From assembly GCA_030824495.1 (NCBI GenBank), contig JAVBXP010000015.1, positions 161,372 through 225,371 on the forward strand: a stretch of DNA of 64,000 nucleotides. Direction: 5' to 3'. Made by a program: the position numbers and the translations under genes. Below the pieces are notes generated by a model, which was not told where the DNA came from, did not search any database, and worked only from the letters and a program-made list of their open reading frames with translations. How positions within the stretch are numbered: the stretch's first letter is position 1; each line of letters begins with the position of its first letter. Below are positions 10,573 through 20,042 of the stretch, in pieces. The stretch comes from a bacterium (GTDB lineage: Bacteria > Pseudomonadota > Alphaproteobacteria > Caulobacterales > Caulobacteraceae).

Positions 10573-10594
10573 GTTTTGCGAACGTCCACGAAAA

Positions 10595-10624
10595 AGGCCC
10601 GCCCGGGTTTCCCTGGGCGGGCCT
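10595..10624 (-). terminator. intrinsic terminator after exbD
   Basis: AGGCCCGCCCGGG/CCTGGGCGGGCCT hairpin. On the minus strand it is followed by TTTTTCG. It sits 23 bases beyond the exbD stop. Confidence 0.8.
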
Positions 10625-10647
10625 CTCTATTTCGATCGAAGGGCGGT

Positions 10648-11079
10648 TTAGAGCTCTTCGTTGATCAGGGCGACTTGGAAGAAGCCGTTGCCCTGCAGGA
10701 TGTTCATCACAGCCATGAAGTCGCCGTAACGCACGGTCCGGTCGGCGCGGATATAGACGCGCTCTTCGGTCGGCTCGGGCTTGTTCAGGATGCGCGACAG
10801 GTCGGCCGGGAGCGTGCCCAGGCTCGTCGGGGTTTCACCGATGAAGACCTTGCCACCCTGCTGAATGTTGATGAGCGTGGGCTCTTCAATCTTAGCGCCG
10901 GGGGGCGGCGGAATCGCCGGGGGCAGGTCGAGCTTAATCGACACCGTCGCCGCGGGGATCGACACCATGAAGATGATAAGGAGCACCAGCATCACGTCCA
11001 CGAATGGCGTGACGTTGATGTCGCTGTTCTGGCCGAGGTCGAATTTGCCGCCGCCTCCGCCGCCCAGCTTCGCACCCAT
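10648..11079 (-). CDS. exbD: ExbD/TolR-family biopolymer transport protein
   Basis: 143 aa from MGAKLGGGGGGKFDLGQ, with GGAAGG upstream of the ATG; an upstream frame to 11256 is non-coding. One membrane helix (about residues 25-45, VDVMLVLLIIFMVSIPAA) is preceded by the conserved INVTPFVDVMLVLLI motif, including the essential membrane aspartate. A periplasmic domain follows, ending VMNILQGNGFFQVALI. ExbD works with ExbB and TonB to energise outer-membrane receptors. No exbB or tonB is adjacent; the gene stands alone, as duplicated exbD genes sometimes do. Confidence 0.9.
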   Translation of the reverse strand: MGAKLGGGGGGKFDLGQNSDINVTPFVDVMLVLLIIFMVSIPAATVSIKLDLPPAIPPPPGAKIEEPTLINIQQGGKVFIGETPTSLGTLPADLSRILNKPEPTEERVYIRADRTVRYGDFMAVMNILQGNGFFQVALINEEL

Positions 11080-11285
11080 ATGAATTTCCTTCCCTGAGGG
11101 CCCCTTGATCGGGGCCGCCGCACAGTCTCCGTCACCCATCGCTAATGAAAATGCGATTGTAAAGCCCGAACCTTCAAAGCGACGTTCGCTGAACGCATCG
11201 GTTTGGCCGGCGCCCGCGAGATGGGCGCTTTTCGACGCGATTCCGGCTCTCGCCAAGACCGGCGTTAGGCAGGTAAGACCCGCGC

Positions 11286-12251
11286 ATGACTTTCCAATAC
11301 GACGCCTATGTCACCGCAGCCCTTTTCGGAAAGGCTGGAACCGCCGTTTTCGCCCTGGGCGACGGGACTGTTCGCTTTGAGAGCGGCGAGACGATCGAAG
11401 CCCATGACGGGGCGATTCTCAGCGCCTGCGCCCATCCGAGCGGCGAGGGCGTGATCACCGGCGGGGATGACGGCCGCGTCGTCTGGTCGCGGGTCTCGGG
11501 CTCAGAGGAGATCGCCAAGGTCCCCGGGCGCTGGATCGATGCGGTGGCCGCATCGGCCGAATCCAAGCTGATCGCCTTTGCGGCGGGGCGCGAGTTGCAT
11601 GTTCGCGACGCCTCCGACCCGAAATTCTCGCGCGTCTTCACCCACGAAAAGTCGGTGGCCGACGTCGCCTTCGATCCCAAGGGCCGGCGAATCGCGGCGG
11701 CGACCTACAACGGCGCCTGGCTCTGGTACGCCAAGATCGCCGAGCAGAAGCCTTACATCCTGAAATGGGCCGGCAGCCATGTCGCCCTGGCCTGGAGCGC
11801 TGACGGCAAGTTCCTGATGTCGGCGATGCAGGAAAACCAGCTTCACGGCTGGCGAGTGGCCGATGACAAGAACCTGAAGATGGGCGGCTATCCGGCCAAG
11901 GTGAAGAGCCTGGCCTTCCTGGCCAAGGGCCAGCTGCTGGCGACGTCGGGCGCCAACGGCGTGGTGGTGTGGCCGTTCGCCGGTGCGACTGGGCCGATGG
12001 GCAAGCAGGCGGCCGAGATCGGCTTTGACGAAAGCGCCATGGTGGTCCGCGTCGCTGGCATGCCGGGCGGCCAGATGGTCGCCGCCGGCCTCGACGACGG
12101 CCGGGTGTGGGTCTGCAATCTGGCGGCCCAGGGAATCACGCCGCTGAAGGCCGAGAAGGGCGCGGCGATCACCGCCCTGACGATGACAGCCGATGGCAAG
12201 CGCGTCGCCTGGGGAGACGAGGACGGCGGCGCAGGCGTCGCTGACGTCTAA
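11286..12251 (+). CDS. WD40 repeat protein
   Basis: 321 aa with no signal peptide. Several beta-propeller blades can be seen: HDGAILSACAHPSGEGVITGG-DDGRVVW, EKSVADVAFDPKGRRIAAATYNGAWLW, SHVALAWSADGKFLMSAM, VKSLAFLAKGQLLATSGANGVVVWPF and AAITALTMTADGKRVAWGDEDG. Proteins of this type act as scaffolds; no enzymatic motif is visible and no partner can be named. The gene is divergent from exbD and convergent with the nitroreductase, ending two bases from that gene's stop. Confidence 0.85.
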   Translation: MTFQYDAYVTAALFGKAGTAVFALGDGTVRFESGETIEAHDGAILSACAHPSGEGVITGGDDGRVVWSRVSGSEEIAKVPGRWIDAVAASAESKLIAFAAGRELHVRDASDPKFSRVFTHEKSVADVAFDPKGRRIAAATYNGAWLWYAKIAEQKPYILKWAGSHVALAWSADGKFLMSAMQENQLHGWRVADDKNLKMGGYPAKVKSLAFLAKGQLLATSGANGVVVWPFAGATGPMGKQAAEIGFDESAMVVRVAGMPGGQMVAAGLDDGRVWVCNLAAQGITPLKAEKGAAITALTMTADGKRVAWGDEDGGAGVADV

Positions 12252-12253
12252 AG

Positions 12254-12916
12254 CTACTCGAACCCGCGCAGCTCGGCCCAGGTCTCGAAGGGATCGCGGC
12301 TGGAGCGCAGCGTGTTGATCGGCGCGGCCTCGTCGCGCCAGCCAAGCGCCATGCCGGAAAAGACCATGTGGTCTTCCGGCAGGTTCAGCAGTTGGGCCAG
12401 GGTCTGCGGATAACGGGCCCAGTACTCTTGAGCGCAGGTGTCGAGCCCGCGCTCAGTGGCCAGCAGCATCACCGTCTGCATGTACATGCCCAGGTCCGAC
12501 CATTGCGGTGGCCCCAGCTTGCGGTCGAGGCAGAAGAACAGCCCGACCGGCGCTCCGAACAGCTCGCCGTTCTTGGCCAGTTGGCGCAGACGCGCCGGCT
12601 TGTCCTCGCGCGGGATCTGGATGGTCCGGTAGAGGTCCTCGCCATTCTGGAACCGCCGCGTGCGGAACGGGTCCCAGAGATTAGGCGGATAGACGTCGTA
12701 TTCGGGGGTCTCGCCGAACGGGTTGGCGGCCACCTTCGCCTTCAGTTCGCCCAGCGGCGCCCCGGCCAGGGCGTAGACGCGCCAGGGCTGGAGATTGCCG
12801 CCGGAAGGCGCCCTGGCGGCGGCCTGCAGGATTTCGCGGATGGTCTCGGCCGGCGGAGTTTCGGGCTTGAAGGCTCGGATGGAGACGCGGCGTGCAACGG
12901 CTTCGGTGACGTTCAA
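12254..12916 (-). CDS. nitroreductase-family FMN oxidoreductase
   Basis: 220 aa. With TTG at 12916 the protein begins (M)NVTEAVARRVSIRAFKP, the family's usual N-terminus, and AAGGA lies eight bases upstream. Upstream in-frame ATG codons (12946, 12994) would add residues absent from the family. FMN-binding motifs AARAPSGGNLQPWRV and MQTVMLLATERGLDTCAQE are present. These enzymes reduce nitroaromatics or quinones using NAD(P)H; the physiological substrate is unknown. It is divergent from mtgA. Confidence 0.87.
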   Translation of the reverse strand: MNVTEAVARRVSIRAFKPETPPAETIREILQAAARAPSGGNLQPWRVYALAGAPLGELKAKVAANPFGETPEYDVYPPNLWDPFRTRRFQNGEDLYRTIQIPREDKPARLRQLAKNGELFGAPVGLFFCLDRKLGPPQWSDLGMYMQTVMLLATERGLDTCAQEYWARYPQTLAQLLNLPEDHMVFSGMALGWRDEAAPINTLRSSRDPFETWAELRGFE

Positions 12917-12999
12917 GATATTGCGTCCTTGCGGCGGCTTGACCATGACCCTGGCCCGACGCATCGCTAACATCTCGCCGTGGGGTAAGGGCAAGCGAC

Positions 13000-13710
13000 T
13001 TGGGCAAGGCGTCTTCCAAAAAGGGTCTGTTCGGCCGGCTGGTCCGAGGCGTCCTGATGCTCGTGCTGGTGTTTGGCCTGATCGGTCCGGTGCTGGTGAC
13101 TGCGATCTACCGGTTCGTGCCGCCGCCGATCACCTGGCTGATGGTCCAGCGGGTCTTCGAGGGCAAGGGCTTCGACCGGCGCTGGCGCTCGATCGACAAC
13201 ATCTCCCCGCGTCTGGTCCGCGCCGTGATCGCCGCTGAGGACGCCAAGTTCTGCGAGCACAACGGCTTTGACCTGGATGCGATGGAAAAGGCCTTCGCCA
13301 GCAACGCCAAGGGCAAGAAGCTGCGCGGCGGTTCGACGATCAGCCAGCAGACGGCGAAGAACATTTTCCTGTGGCCGGGCCGCTCCTACGTCCGCAAGGG
13401 CCTGGAGGCCTATTTCACGGTCTTGATCGAGGTGATCTGGGGCAAGCCGCGGATCATGGAAGTCTATCTGAACTCCGTCGAATGGGGCCCGGGCATCTAT
13501 GGCGCCGAGGCCGCCGCACAGAAGAACTTCCGGGTCGGCGCAGACCAGCTTTCCCCAGCCCAGGCCGCGCGGTTGGCGGCGATCCTGCCCAGCCCGCTGA
13601 AATGGCAAGCCGCGCAGCCGGGACCCTATGTGAAGCGGCGTTCCGGCAAGATCACCCGCGCGGCTGGAACCATCAATCGCCAGGGCATGGCTTCCTGCGT
13701 TTTGGGTTGA
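13000..13710 (+). CDS. mtgA: monofunctional biosynthetic peptidoglycan transglycosylase
   Basis: 236 aa, GT51 family. The start is TTG ([14 protein letters not shown]), followed by a single membrane anchor (about residues 15-38). Catalytic motifs are present: [17 protein letters not shown] with the glutamate donor, [29 protein letters not shown] and [12 protein letters not shown]. It polymerises lipid II into glycan strands and has no transpeptidase domain. Length fits MtgA (about 230-240 aa). Confidence 0.93.
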   Translation: MGKASSKKGLFGRLVRGVLMLVLVFGLIGPVLVTAIYRFVPPPITWLMVQRVFEGKGFDRRWRSIDNISPRLVRAVIAAEDAKFCEHNGFDLDAMEKAFASNAKGKKLRGGSTISQQTAKNIFLWPGRSYVRKGLEAYFTVLIEVIWGKPRIMEVYLNSVEWGPGIYGAEAAAQKNFRVGADQLSPAQAARLAAILPSPLKWQAAQPGPYVKRRSGKITRAAGTINRQGMASCVLG

Positions 13711-13774
13711 CGGAACATTGTTGCGCCCCAATGTGCCGTGAAGCTTGAGGTAATCTTCCTCGGAGGCGGCCCAT

Positions 13775-14893
13775 ATGAAAGTTGGCGTACCCAGCGAAAT
13801 CAAGCCGAACGAGCATAGGGTCGGGCTGACGCCGACGGCGGTGCGCGAGTACGTCACCCATGGCCATGAGGTCCTGATCCAGGCCGGGGCCGGCGGCGGC
13901 GCCGGCTATGCCGACGAAGCCTATGCCCGGGCCGGAGCCGTCGTTGTCCCAGACGCCGAGGCGGTGTTCAGCGGCGCTGAGCTGATCGTGAAGGTCAAGG
14001 AGCCGCAGGCCGCCGAATGGGCGCGGCTCGACGACCGCCACATCCTCTTCACCTACCTGCACCTAGCCCCCGATCCGGATCAGGCCAACGGCCTGCTGGC
14101 GTCCGGCTGCGCGGCCATCGCCTATGAGACGGTGACCGACGCCGCGGGCGGCCTGCCGTTGCTGGCCCCGATGTCGGAGGTCGCAGGCCGGATCGCGGTG
14201 TTCTCGGCGGGCGAGACCTTGCTGAAGCACAATGGCGGGATGGGGCTGCTTATCTCTGGCGTGCCCGGGGTGCCGCCGGCGCGCGTCTGCGTCCTGGGCG
14301 GCGGCGTCGTCGGGATGAACGCTGCGCGGATGGCTGCTGGCCTGGGCGCCGAGGTGGTGGTGGTCGAACGCTCGATCCCCCGCATGCGCCAACTCGACGA
14401 CATGTTCCTGGGCCGGATCCTGACCCGGTACTCGACGCTGGACGCGGTCGAGGAGGAGGTGCTGAAGGCCGACGTGGTGATCGGCGCGGTGCTGACGCCC
14501 GGCGCCTCCGCCCCCAAGCTGGTCCGCCGCGAGCACCTGAAGCAAATGAAGCCGGGCTCGGTGCTGGTCGACGTCTCCATTGACCAGGGCGGCTGTTTCG
14601 AGACCTCGCACCCCACCACTCACGCTGATCCGACCTATGTGGTGGACGGGGTGGTCCACTACTGCGTGGCCAACATGCCGGGGGCGGCGCCGCGCACCTC
14701 GTCCGAGGCCCTGGTCCACGCCACCCTGCCGTTCGGCCTCGCCATCGCTGACAAGGGCCTGGACGCCCTGAAGGGCAATCCGCACCTGGCCAAGGGCCTG
14801 AATGTGCTGAAGGGCGAAGTCACCCACCCCGCCGTGGCCGAGGCGCTCGGTAAGCCGTTCGCCGATCCCTACGGGGTGTGGGGCGCCCGGTAA
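13775..14893 (+). CDS. ald: alanine dehydrogenase
   Basis: 372 aa NAD-dependent enzyme interconverting alanine with pyruvate and ammonia. MKVGVPSEIKPNEHRVGLTP starts the substrate domain; IVKVKEPQ contains the conserved lysine; the Rossmann motif is VCVLGGGVVGMNAARMAAGLGAEVVV; HTGxxxx-equivalent and the C-terminal NMPGAAPRTSSEAL motif are present. GGAGG precedes the ATG. It is followed by an inverted-repeat element rather than an obvious terminator. Confidence 0.96.
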   Translation: MKVGVPSEIKPNEHRVGLTPTAVREYVTHGHEVLIQAGAGGGAGYADEAYARAGAVVVPDAEAVFSGAELIVKVKEPQAAEWARLDDRHILFTYLHLAPDPDQANGLLASGCAAIAYETVTDAAGGLPLLAPMSEVAGRIAVFSAGETLLKHNGGMGLLISGVPGVPPARVCVLGGGVVGMNAARMAAGLGAEVVVVERSIPRMRQLDDMFLGRILTRYSTLDAVEEEVLKADVVIGAVLTPGASAPKLVRREHLKQMKPGSVLVDVSIDQGGCFETSHPTTHADPTYVVDGVVHYCVANMPGAAPRTSSEALVHATLPFGLAIADKGLDALKGNPHLAKGLNVLKGEVTHPAVAEALGKPFADPYGVWGAR

Positions 14894-14897
14894 CAAC

Positions 14898-15019
14898 AAA
14901 ACTCGTCATCCTCCGGGCGTCTGAAAGACGATCCGGGGGACCCAAGCTGAGTTGCAGGATCGGGTAGGCCGTTTGGGTCCCCCGGATCTCGCTGCGCAAG
15001 CCCGGAGGATGACGAGTTT
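14898..15019. repeat. intergenic inverted-repeat element (copy 2)
   Basis: 122 bases with perfect 20-base terminal inverted repeats (AAACTCGTCATCCTCCGGGC at the left end). Inner parts ATCCGGGGGACCCAAG and TTTGGGTCCCCCGGAT also pair, so the whole element can fold into one long hairpin. It lies between the convergent 3' ends of ald and the aldo/keto reductase gene. Confidence 0.85.
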
Positions 15020-15048
15020 AGATATCAGGCCGCTCAGCGGGGCCTAGC

Positions 15049-15924
15049 TCAAGCCGCCGCCCAGGCGCGGGGGTCTAGCGCCACCGGATCGTCGATGGCC
15101 ATTTCGTCCCAGTCAAGATCGGGCGGGGGGCTGGAGGCCGCGGCGATCACGGCCGAAAGCTCGGCGGGCGAGGTGACGCCGACCAGGACGGTCGCGGCCT
15201 CGACGCGGGAAAGAGCAAAGCCCAGAGCGGCTTGCAACGGATCGGACCGGCCCTCTGCGATCAGCCGGCGCGCCCGCGAAATGCGGCTGGCGGCGGCTTT
15301 CAGGTGATGCGGCGCGCGATCAGGCGGCAGGAACAGCAGGCCGTTGAGGAAGATCGAGCGCAGATGGACCTCGATGCCCAGGCCCGCCAGGGCGGCCAGG
15401 GTGCCGTTGATCAGCAGGCGCTGGTCGAGCAGAGAGGCCGGCGCCTGGACGATGTCGGGGCGGAACCGGCGGGCGACGCCCAGCGGATCGTCGGAGGCGA
15501 AGACCGAAACCCCGATCTTGCGGGTCAGGCCCTGGTCCTTGAGCGCCTTGAGGCGGTCCCATAGCGCCAGCCCGTGCGGGCCAAACAGGTCGGCGGCGGC
15601 CGGCACCAGGATGGCGTCGGCCTGTTCGACGCCCAGGCGGCGCAGGGTCGCCCGCGCCTCAGCCTCGACGTGGTCGGGACCGCGATCGGGACGGACCGTT
15701 GAAATGGAGACCCGGAACGGATTCGGGCGCGGCATGATTTCGCCCAACGTAGCTTCGGCGACGCCCGAATGGCCGTCGACGTCGAGCACCGGCAGGCACG
15801 AGCGCGCCGCGATGTCGAGGATCTCCCGAGCTTCGGCCACAGGCGATCGACCACGGACCAAGGTGGTCGAGTCGAGGCCGAACTGGGCGGAGCCGAGGCC
15901 AAGCTTGGAAAGCGGTGAAATCAT
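15049..15924 (-). CDS. aldo/keto reductase family protein
   Basis: 291 aa from MISPLSKLGLGSAQFGLD; an upstream ATG at 15969 is less likely because the barrel begins at SKLGLG. It looks like an AKR TIM barrel (GLGSAQFG, LDVDGHSGVAEATLGE, ADAILVPAAADLFGP, KIGVSVFASDDP, AATVLVGVTSPAELSAV). It resembles the AKR subgroup found in polysaccharide and sugar clusters, with a divergent catalytic region, and no clear Tyr/Lys/His tetrad can be assigned by eye. Substrate unknown. Confidence 0.75.
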   Translation of the reverse strand: MISPLSKLGLGSAQFGLDSTTLVRGRSPVAEAREILDIAARSCLPVLDVDGHSGVAEATLGEIMPRPNPFRVSISTVRPDRGPDHVEAEARATLRRLGVEQADAILVPAAADLFGPHGLALWDRLKALKDQGLTRKIGVSVFASDDPLGVARRFRPDIVQAPASLLDQRLLINGTLAALAGLGIEVHLRSIFLNGLLFLPPDRAPHHLKAAASRISRARRLIAEGRSDPLQAALGFALSRVEAATVLVGVTSPAELSAVIAAASSPPPDLDWDEMAIDDPVALDPRAWAAA

Positions 15925-16024
15925 GAAGCCGGTGAGCTGGATGGAAACGCCAAGAGGGGGCATCTTCACGCAAAGGCCTAAAGAACCGGTGTCTAGGACC
16001 TTTCCAGGGGGTTAAAACCGCCAG

Positions 16025-17005
16025 ATGCGAGAACCTCTCCCCGAGTGGCCTATTTTCGGCATGGCCGACGACGTTCGATCGGCGCTACGCCAAGCCCAGC
16101 AACGAAAAACGCCCGTCGCCCTGGCGACCCTGACCTCGGTCGAAGGGGGTGGGCCGCGGCCGCCGGGAACCCAGATGGTTTTCGGCGACGGCATCCTCGC
16201 CGGTTATTTTTCCGGCGGCTGCGTGGAGAGCGACGTGGCCGATCACGCCTTCGCCTGCCTCGAAGATGGGGCTCCACGCCGGCTGGTCTATGGCGAAGGA
16301 AGCCCCTGGCCCGACATCCAACTGCTGTGCGGCGCGCGGATCGAGATTTTCATCGAGCGCGTGGGCCATGACGACCCGGCGCTGACCGAATTACTGGCGG
16401 CCGAGCAGGAGCGCCGCCCGGCCGTTTGGGTGAGCGACGGAGTGAAGCGTTTGTGCGGCGCGAGCGTCGAAGCCTGGGATGGCGCGATCGTCCAGGCCTA
16501 TGACCCGGTCCCGCGGCTGGTGGTGTTTGGCGCCGATCCGACCGCCCTGGCGATCGCCTCGCTCGGGGCGCAGTCGGGGTTTGAGACCACCCTGGTTCGG
16601 CCCAAGGGCCCGGAGACGCCGCCCCCCCTGGCGGGCGTCGCCTATCGCCGCGATGAGCCCTCGGCCGCTTTGGCCGCCATCGGGACAGACAGGTGGACCG
16701 CGATCGCCATCGCGACGCACAACCTGGACCTCGACCGTGAAGCCCTGGCCGCGGCTCTGCCCTCTGCGGCGGGCTATGTCGGCCTGCTCGGCGCCCGCAA
16801 GCGGCTGGCCGAGCGGCTCGCGCCGCTGCGCGCGGAGGGTTTCCCTGAGGCCCGACTGCAACAGCTCCACGCCCCTATCGGCCTCGACATCGGCGGCAAG
16901 GCGCCGTGGGAGGTGGCGCTATCGGTGATCGGCGAGATCGTCGCGTTGCGCCACGCGCGGACGTCCGAACCGCGGGTCGCGACGCCGAAGCGGGAAACGG
17001 CTTAG
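16025..17005 (+). CDS. XdhC-family molybdoenzyme maturation protein
   Basis: 326 aa. The N-terminal XdhC/CoxI domain contains TPVALATLTSVEGGGPRPPGTQMVF and GYFSGGCVESDVADHA, and a C-terminal Rossmann domain is seen (PRLVVFGADPTALAIASLGAQSG ... GYVGLLGARKRLAERL ... HAPIGLDIGGKAPWEVALSVIGEIVA). XdhC proteins hold and sulfurate molybdenum cofactor for xanthine-dehydrogenase-type enzymes. The likely client here is the IorAB-type enzyme encoded at 21.7-24.4 kb. It is divergent from the aldo/keto reductase gene. Confidence 0.87.
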   Translation: MREPLPEWPIFGMADDVRSALRQAQQRKTPVALATLTSVEGGGPRPPGTQMVFGDGILAGYFSGGCVESDVADHAFACLEDGAPRRLVYGEGSPWPDIQLLCGARIEIFIERVGHDDPALTELLAAEQERRPAVWVSDGVKRLCGASVEAWDGAIVQAYDPVPRLVVFGADPTALAIASLGAQSGFETTLVRPKGPETPPPLAGVAYRRDEPSAALAAIGTDRWTAIAIATHNLDLDREALAAALPSAAGYVGLLGARKRLAERLAPLRAEGFPEARLQQLHAPIGLDIGGKAPWEVALSVIGEIVALRHARTSEPRVATPKRETA

Positions 17006-17009
17006 TCCT

Positions 17010-17133
17010 AAACTCGTCATCCTCCGGTCAGCCGAAGGCTGATCCGGGGGGACCCAAGCTGACTGCGCAGAATGTGGAGGGCCCGCTTGGGTCCCCCGGA
17101 TCGTCTTGCAGACGACCGGAGGATGACGAGTTT
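17010..17133. repeat. intergenic inverted-repeat element (copy 3)
   Basis: 124 bases with 20-base terminal inverted repeats (AAACTCGTCATCCTCCGGTC at left, its complement at right) and inner arms ATCCGGGGGGACCCAAGC/GCTTGGGTCCCCCGGAT. Located between the convergent XdhC and moeA genes. Ends are nearly identical to copy 2. Confidence 0.85.
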
Positions 17134-17141
17134 GGCGGTCG

Positions 17142-18341
17142 TTAAGCTCGTGCCAGCGGCAGGATATCGACCAGGTCGCCAGCGGTCTGGGCCGGGGCTC
17201 CGCCGGGGCGCCGAACCAGGGCGTCGGCGGCGGCGAAGACGCTGACCAGGGAGCTGTCCTGGTCGCGATAGGGTTCGACCAGGATCGCGCCGTCTTCATA
17301 GGTCAATTTGGCGCGCATCCAGTGTTCGCGCGGGCCGTTGGCGGGCAGCGGCTTGATCAGGCGCGCGCTGGCGAGACTGAACGCGCTGGTCGCGCCTTGG
17401 AACTTGGCGAGCAGGGGCTTCAGGAACAGCTCGGCGCAGACGAAGGCCGAGGCCGGATTGCCGGGCAGGCCCAGCAACCTGCGGCCATCGCCCATCACCC
17501 CAAAGAAGGTCGGCTTCCCGGGGCGGACGCTCACGCTGCCGACCTTGAGCGAGAGGCCCAGGGCCTCAGCGGCCGCGCGTACTAGATCGTGGTCACCCAC
17601 CGAGGCGCCGCCGACCGTGACGATCAGATCGGCCTCGGCGTTTCGCAACGCCTCGATCACCGCGTCCAGTTCATCGCGAACCGGCTTGTGCTTGGCCACG
17701 ACGCCGCTCCAGGCCTCGACCATGGCCGCTAGCGCCGGCGCGCCGGAATCGTAGATTTGGTAGGGACCCGGCGCGGCCGGCGCCTCGACGATCTCTTCGC
17801 CGGTGGACACGATGGCCACCCGCGGCCGGGCGTGGACCGAGATCTCGGATCGCCCGGCGGAGGCCGCCAAGGACAACCGCCAGGGGTCGATGCGTGTTCC
17901 CTGCGCGAGCAAGGGTTGTCCGGCGCGGAAATCACCGCCGGCCGGCCGGATATAGGCGCCTGCCGCAGAGGCTGGGACCGTGACGTGGTCACCCTGGCGG
18001 TCGGCGTCTTCTTGGATGACGATGCTGTCGGCTCCGGCCGGCAGGGCCGCGCCCGTGAAGATGCGCACCGCCTGGCCCGCCTCAAGCACGCCCTCATAGC
18101 CGTGGCCGGCCGCGCTCTCGCCGACGATCACCAGCGCGCCGGGCGCATCGGCGCTGCGAAGCGCCCAGCCGTCCATGGCCGAGGCCGTAAAAGGCGGTTG
18201 GTCGCGGATCGCGGCGACGTCCTCGGCGAGGACCCGGCCAATGGCGGTGCTCAACAACACCGTCTCGGCCGGCAGGGCGGACACCTCGGCCAGCATCCGG
18301 GCGCGGGCGTCCTCGACGGACAAGAGCTTGAGATCGGTCAT
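17142..18341 (-). CDS. moeA: molybdopterin molybdotransferase MoeA
   Basis: 399 aa. Inserts molybdate into adenylylated molybdopterin. Conserved segments: [55 protein letters not shown] and [26 protein letters not shown]. Last gene of the operon; its ATG overlaps the moaC stop by four bases (ATGA). Confidence 0.96.
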   Translation of the reverse strand: MTDLKLLSVEDARARMLAEVSALPAETVLLSTAIGRVLAEDVAAIRDQPPFTASAMDGWALRSADAPGALVIVGESAAGHGYEGVLEAGQAVRIFTGAALPAGADSIVIQEDADRQGDHVTVPASAAGAYIRPAGGDFRAGQPLLAQGTRIDPWRLSLAASAGRSEISVHARPRVAIVSTGEEIVEAPAAPGPYQIYDSGAPALAAMVEAWSGVVAKHKPVRDELDAVIEALRNAEADLIVTVGGASVGDHDLVRAAAEALGLSLKVGSVSVRPGKPTFFGVMGDGRRLLGLPGNPASAFVCAELFLKPLLAKFQGATSAFSLASARLIKPLPANGPREHWMRAKLTYEDGAILVEPYRDQDSSLVSVFAAADALVRRPGGAPAQTAGDLVDILPLARA

Positions 18342-18808
18342 GGTCGCGCCCAGTCGCCGGACTTTCCGCCGGTCTTGGTCAGCAACCGCACGTTCTCGAT
18401 GGTCATCGCCTTATCGGCGGCCTTCAGCATGTCATAGACGGTGAGGCAGGCGACCGAGACGGCGGTCAGGGCCTCCATCTCGACCCCGGTCTGTCCGGTG
18501 CTGCGGACCCGCGCGGTGACCGAGAGGCCGCCGTCGCCGGGTTCGACCCGGACCTCGACCTTCGACAGGGCCAATGGGTGGCACAGCGGGATCAGGTCGG
18601 AGGTCTTCTTGGCGGCCATGATGCCGGCGATCTCGGCGGTGGCGCGGACGTCGCCTTTCTTGGCGTCACCGGAGAGGGCGAGCGCCAGGGTGGCGGCGTC
18701 CATCCTGACAAAGCCCTCGGCGAGCGCTTCGCGGGCGGTGACCGCCTTGTCCGAGACATCGACCATGTTGGCGCGGCCGGTCTCGTCGATGTGGGTCAGC
18801 TTGCTCAC
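18338..18808 (-). CDS. moaC: cyclic pyranopterin monophosphate synthase MoaC
   Basis: 156 aa. Acts with MoaA to convert GTP to cyclic pyranopterin monophosphate. Signature sequences are [33 protein letters not shown] and the active-site helix [23 protein letters not shown], ending [10 protein letters not shown]. It overlaps moaB upstream and moeA downstream by four bases each, implying coupled translation. Confidence 0.97.
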   Translation of the reverse strand: MSKLTHIDETGRANMVDVSDKAVTAREALAEGFVRMDAATLALALSGDAKKGDVRATAEIAGIMAAKKTSDLIPLCHPLALSKVEVRVEPGDGGLSVTARVRSTGQTGVEMEALTAVSVACLTVYDMLKAADKAMTIENVRLLTKTGGKSGDWARP

Positions 18809-19353
18809 TGCTCAAGCAGTCTGGGCATCAGCTCGACCATGTTGCAGGGGCCATGGCGGCTGTCGAGCTGGGCCGAGATCACCTTGTCCCACCCATCTTT
18901 CACGGCTCCGTTCGAACCCGGCAGGCAGAAGACGAACACGCCGCCGACGATGCCGGCGGTGGCGCGGCTCTGCAGGGTGGAAAGTCCGACCGACTGGTAG
19001 CTGACCAGGTGGAAGATCACCGAAAAGCCGTCGATCTTCTTGTCGAACAGGGGCTCAACCGCCTCGGGCGTGACGTCCCGGCCCGTGATGCCGGTGCCGC
19101 CGGTGGTGATGATGGCGTCCACCGAGCCTGAGGCGACCCAGGCTTTGATCTGCTCGCGAATCTGGGCGACGTCGTCGCGGACGATGGTCTTGTCGGCCAG
19201 TTCATGGCCCGCGCCGGTGATGCGCTCGGCCAGGACGTGGCCGGAGGTGTCGCTCTCCTCGTCGCGCGTGTCGGAGACGGTCAGGACGGCGATCCGGACC
19301 GGCTTGATGGCTTGGCTTTCATCGACGCGGCCACCAGGGCTGAGGGCGTTCAT
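18805..19353 (-). CDS. moaB: molybdopterin adenylyltransferase MoaB
   Basis: 182 aa, MoaB/MogA fold: [38 protein letters not shown] and [15 protein letters not shown]. Adenylylates molybdopterin before MoeA. The start is ATG at 19353, which overlaps the moaE stop as ATGA; an earlier in-frame codon at 19371 would lie inside moaE. With MoeA encoded two genes later, the late steps are covered in one operon. Confidence 0.94.
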   Translation of the reverse strand: MNALSPGGRVDESQAIKPVRIAVLTVSDTRDEESDTSGHVLAERITGAGHELADKTIVRDDVAQIREQIKAWVASGSVDAIITTGGTGITGRDVTPEAVEPLFDKKIDGFSVIFHLVSYQSVGLSTLQSRATAGIVGGVFVFCLPGSNGAVKDGWDKVISAQLDSRHGPCNMVELMPRLLEQ

Positions 19354-19802
19354 GGCTTCGGGGTCTCCCAACGGGCGATATCGGCGTGGTCCTGGGCGCG
19401 CGGCTCGATCCAGCGCGCGCCGGCGGGGCCGGTCTCCTTCTTCCAGAAGGGGGCTCGGCTCTTCAAGTAGTCCATCAGGAAATCGCAGGCCTCGAAGGCC
19501 GCGCGGCGATGGGAGGCGGCCGTGGCCACGAAGACGATGGCCTCGCCCGGGACAATCTTCCCGACCCGGTGGACGACATGGAAATCGTGCAGATCGAACC
19601 GCCTCAGGGCCTCATCGGCGATCTTGCCGATCGCCGCCTCGGTGAAGCCGGGATAGGCCTCGAGCTCCAGGGTCGTGGTGTCGCCCTGCTCGGCGCGGGC
19701 CAGACCCGTGAAGGTCGCGATCGCGCCGGTCTCAGTGCGGTCCTGGCAGAATTCGCTCAGCAGGGCGCCGGGGTCGAAGGCCTGGCCGGTGAGGATGATC
19801 AT
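19350..19802 (-). CDS. moaE: molybdopterin synthase catalytic subunit MoaE
   Basis: 150 aa. The large subunit of molybdopterin synthase, which transfers sulfur from MoaD-thiocarboxylate to cyclic pyranopterin. Landmarks: GAIATFTGLAR, LELEAYPGF, HRVGKIVPGEAIVFVATAASHRRAAF and the lysine-bearing APFWKKETGP. Overlaps moaD and moaB by four bases each. Confidence 0.96.
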   Translation of the reverse strand: MIILTGQAFDPGALLSEFCQDRTETGAIATFTGLARAEQGDTTTLELEAYPGFTEAAIGKIADEALRRFDLHDFHVVHRVGKIVPGEAIVFVATAASHRRAAFEACDFLMDYLKSRAPFWKKETGPAGARWIEPRAQDHADIARWETPKP

Positions 19803-20038
19803 CCGCCGCTCATCGGCGGCAGGAAGGCGACCTCGGAGCGCGCCGAAAGTGTTGCGTCGCCGCGCACAATGGCCTGGTCCAGAGCGATCTGGACGCCGGG
19901 CGCAGCCAGCGCCTGGGCCAGGCCCTCGTCTTCGCCGGCCAGCAGGTCGCGCAGGGCGCCGAGCGAGGCGCTGTCGATGTCGCGCTCGCGCCAGCCGGCG
20001 ATGTCGCTCAGGCGACCAAACAGGAGAACCCGCGCCAC
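19799..20038 (-). CDS. moaD: molybdopterin synthase sulfur carrier subunit MoaD
   Basis: 79 aa ubiquitin-fold protein beginning MARVLLFGRLSDIAG and ending in the required diglycine (PPMSGG), whose C-terminus is activated and thiolated. Length matches MoaD. It lies between moaA (four bases away) and moaE (overlapping). Confidence 0.95.
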   Translation of the reverse strand: MARVLLFGRLSDIAGWRERDIDSASLGALRDLLAGEDEGLAQALAAPGVQIALDQAIVRGDATLSARSEVAFLPPMSGG

Positions 20039-20042
20039 GGCG

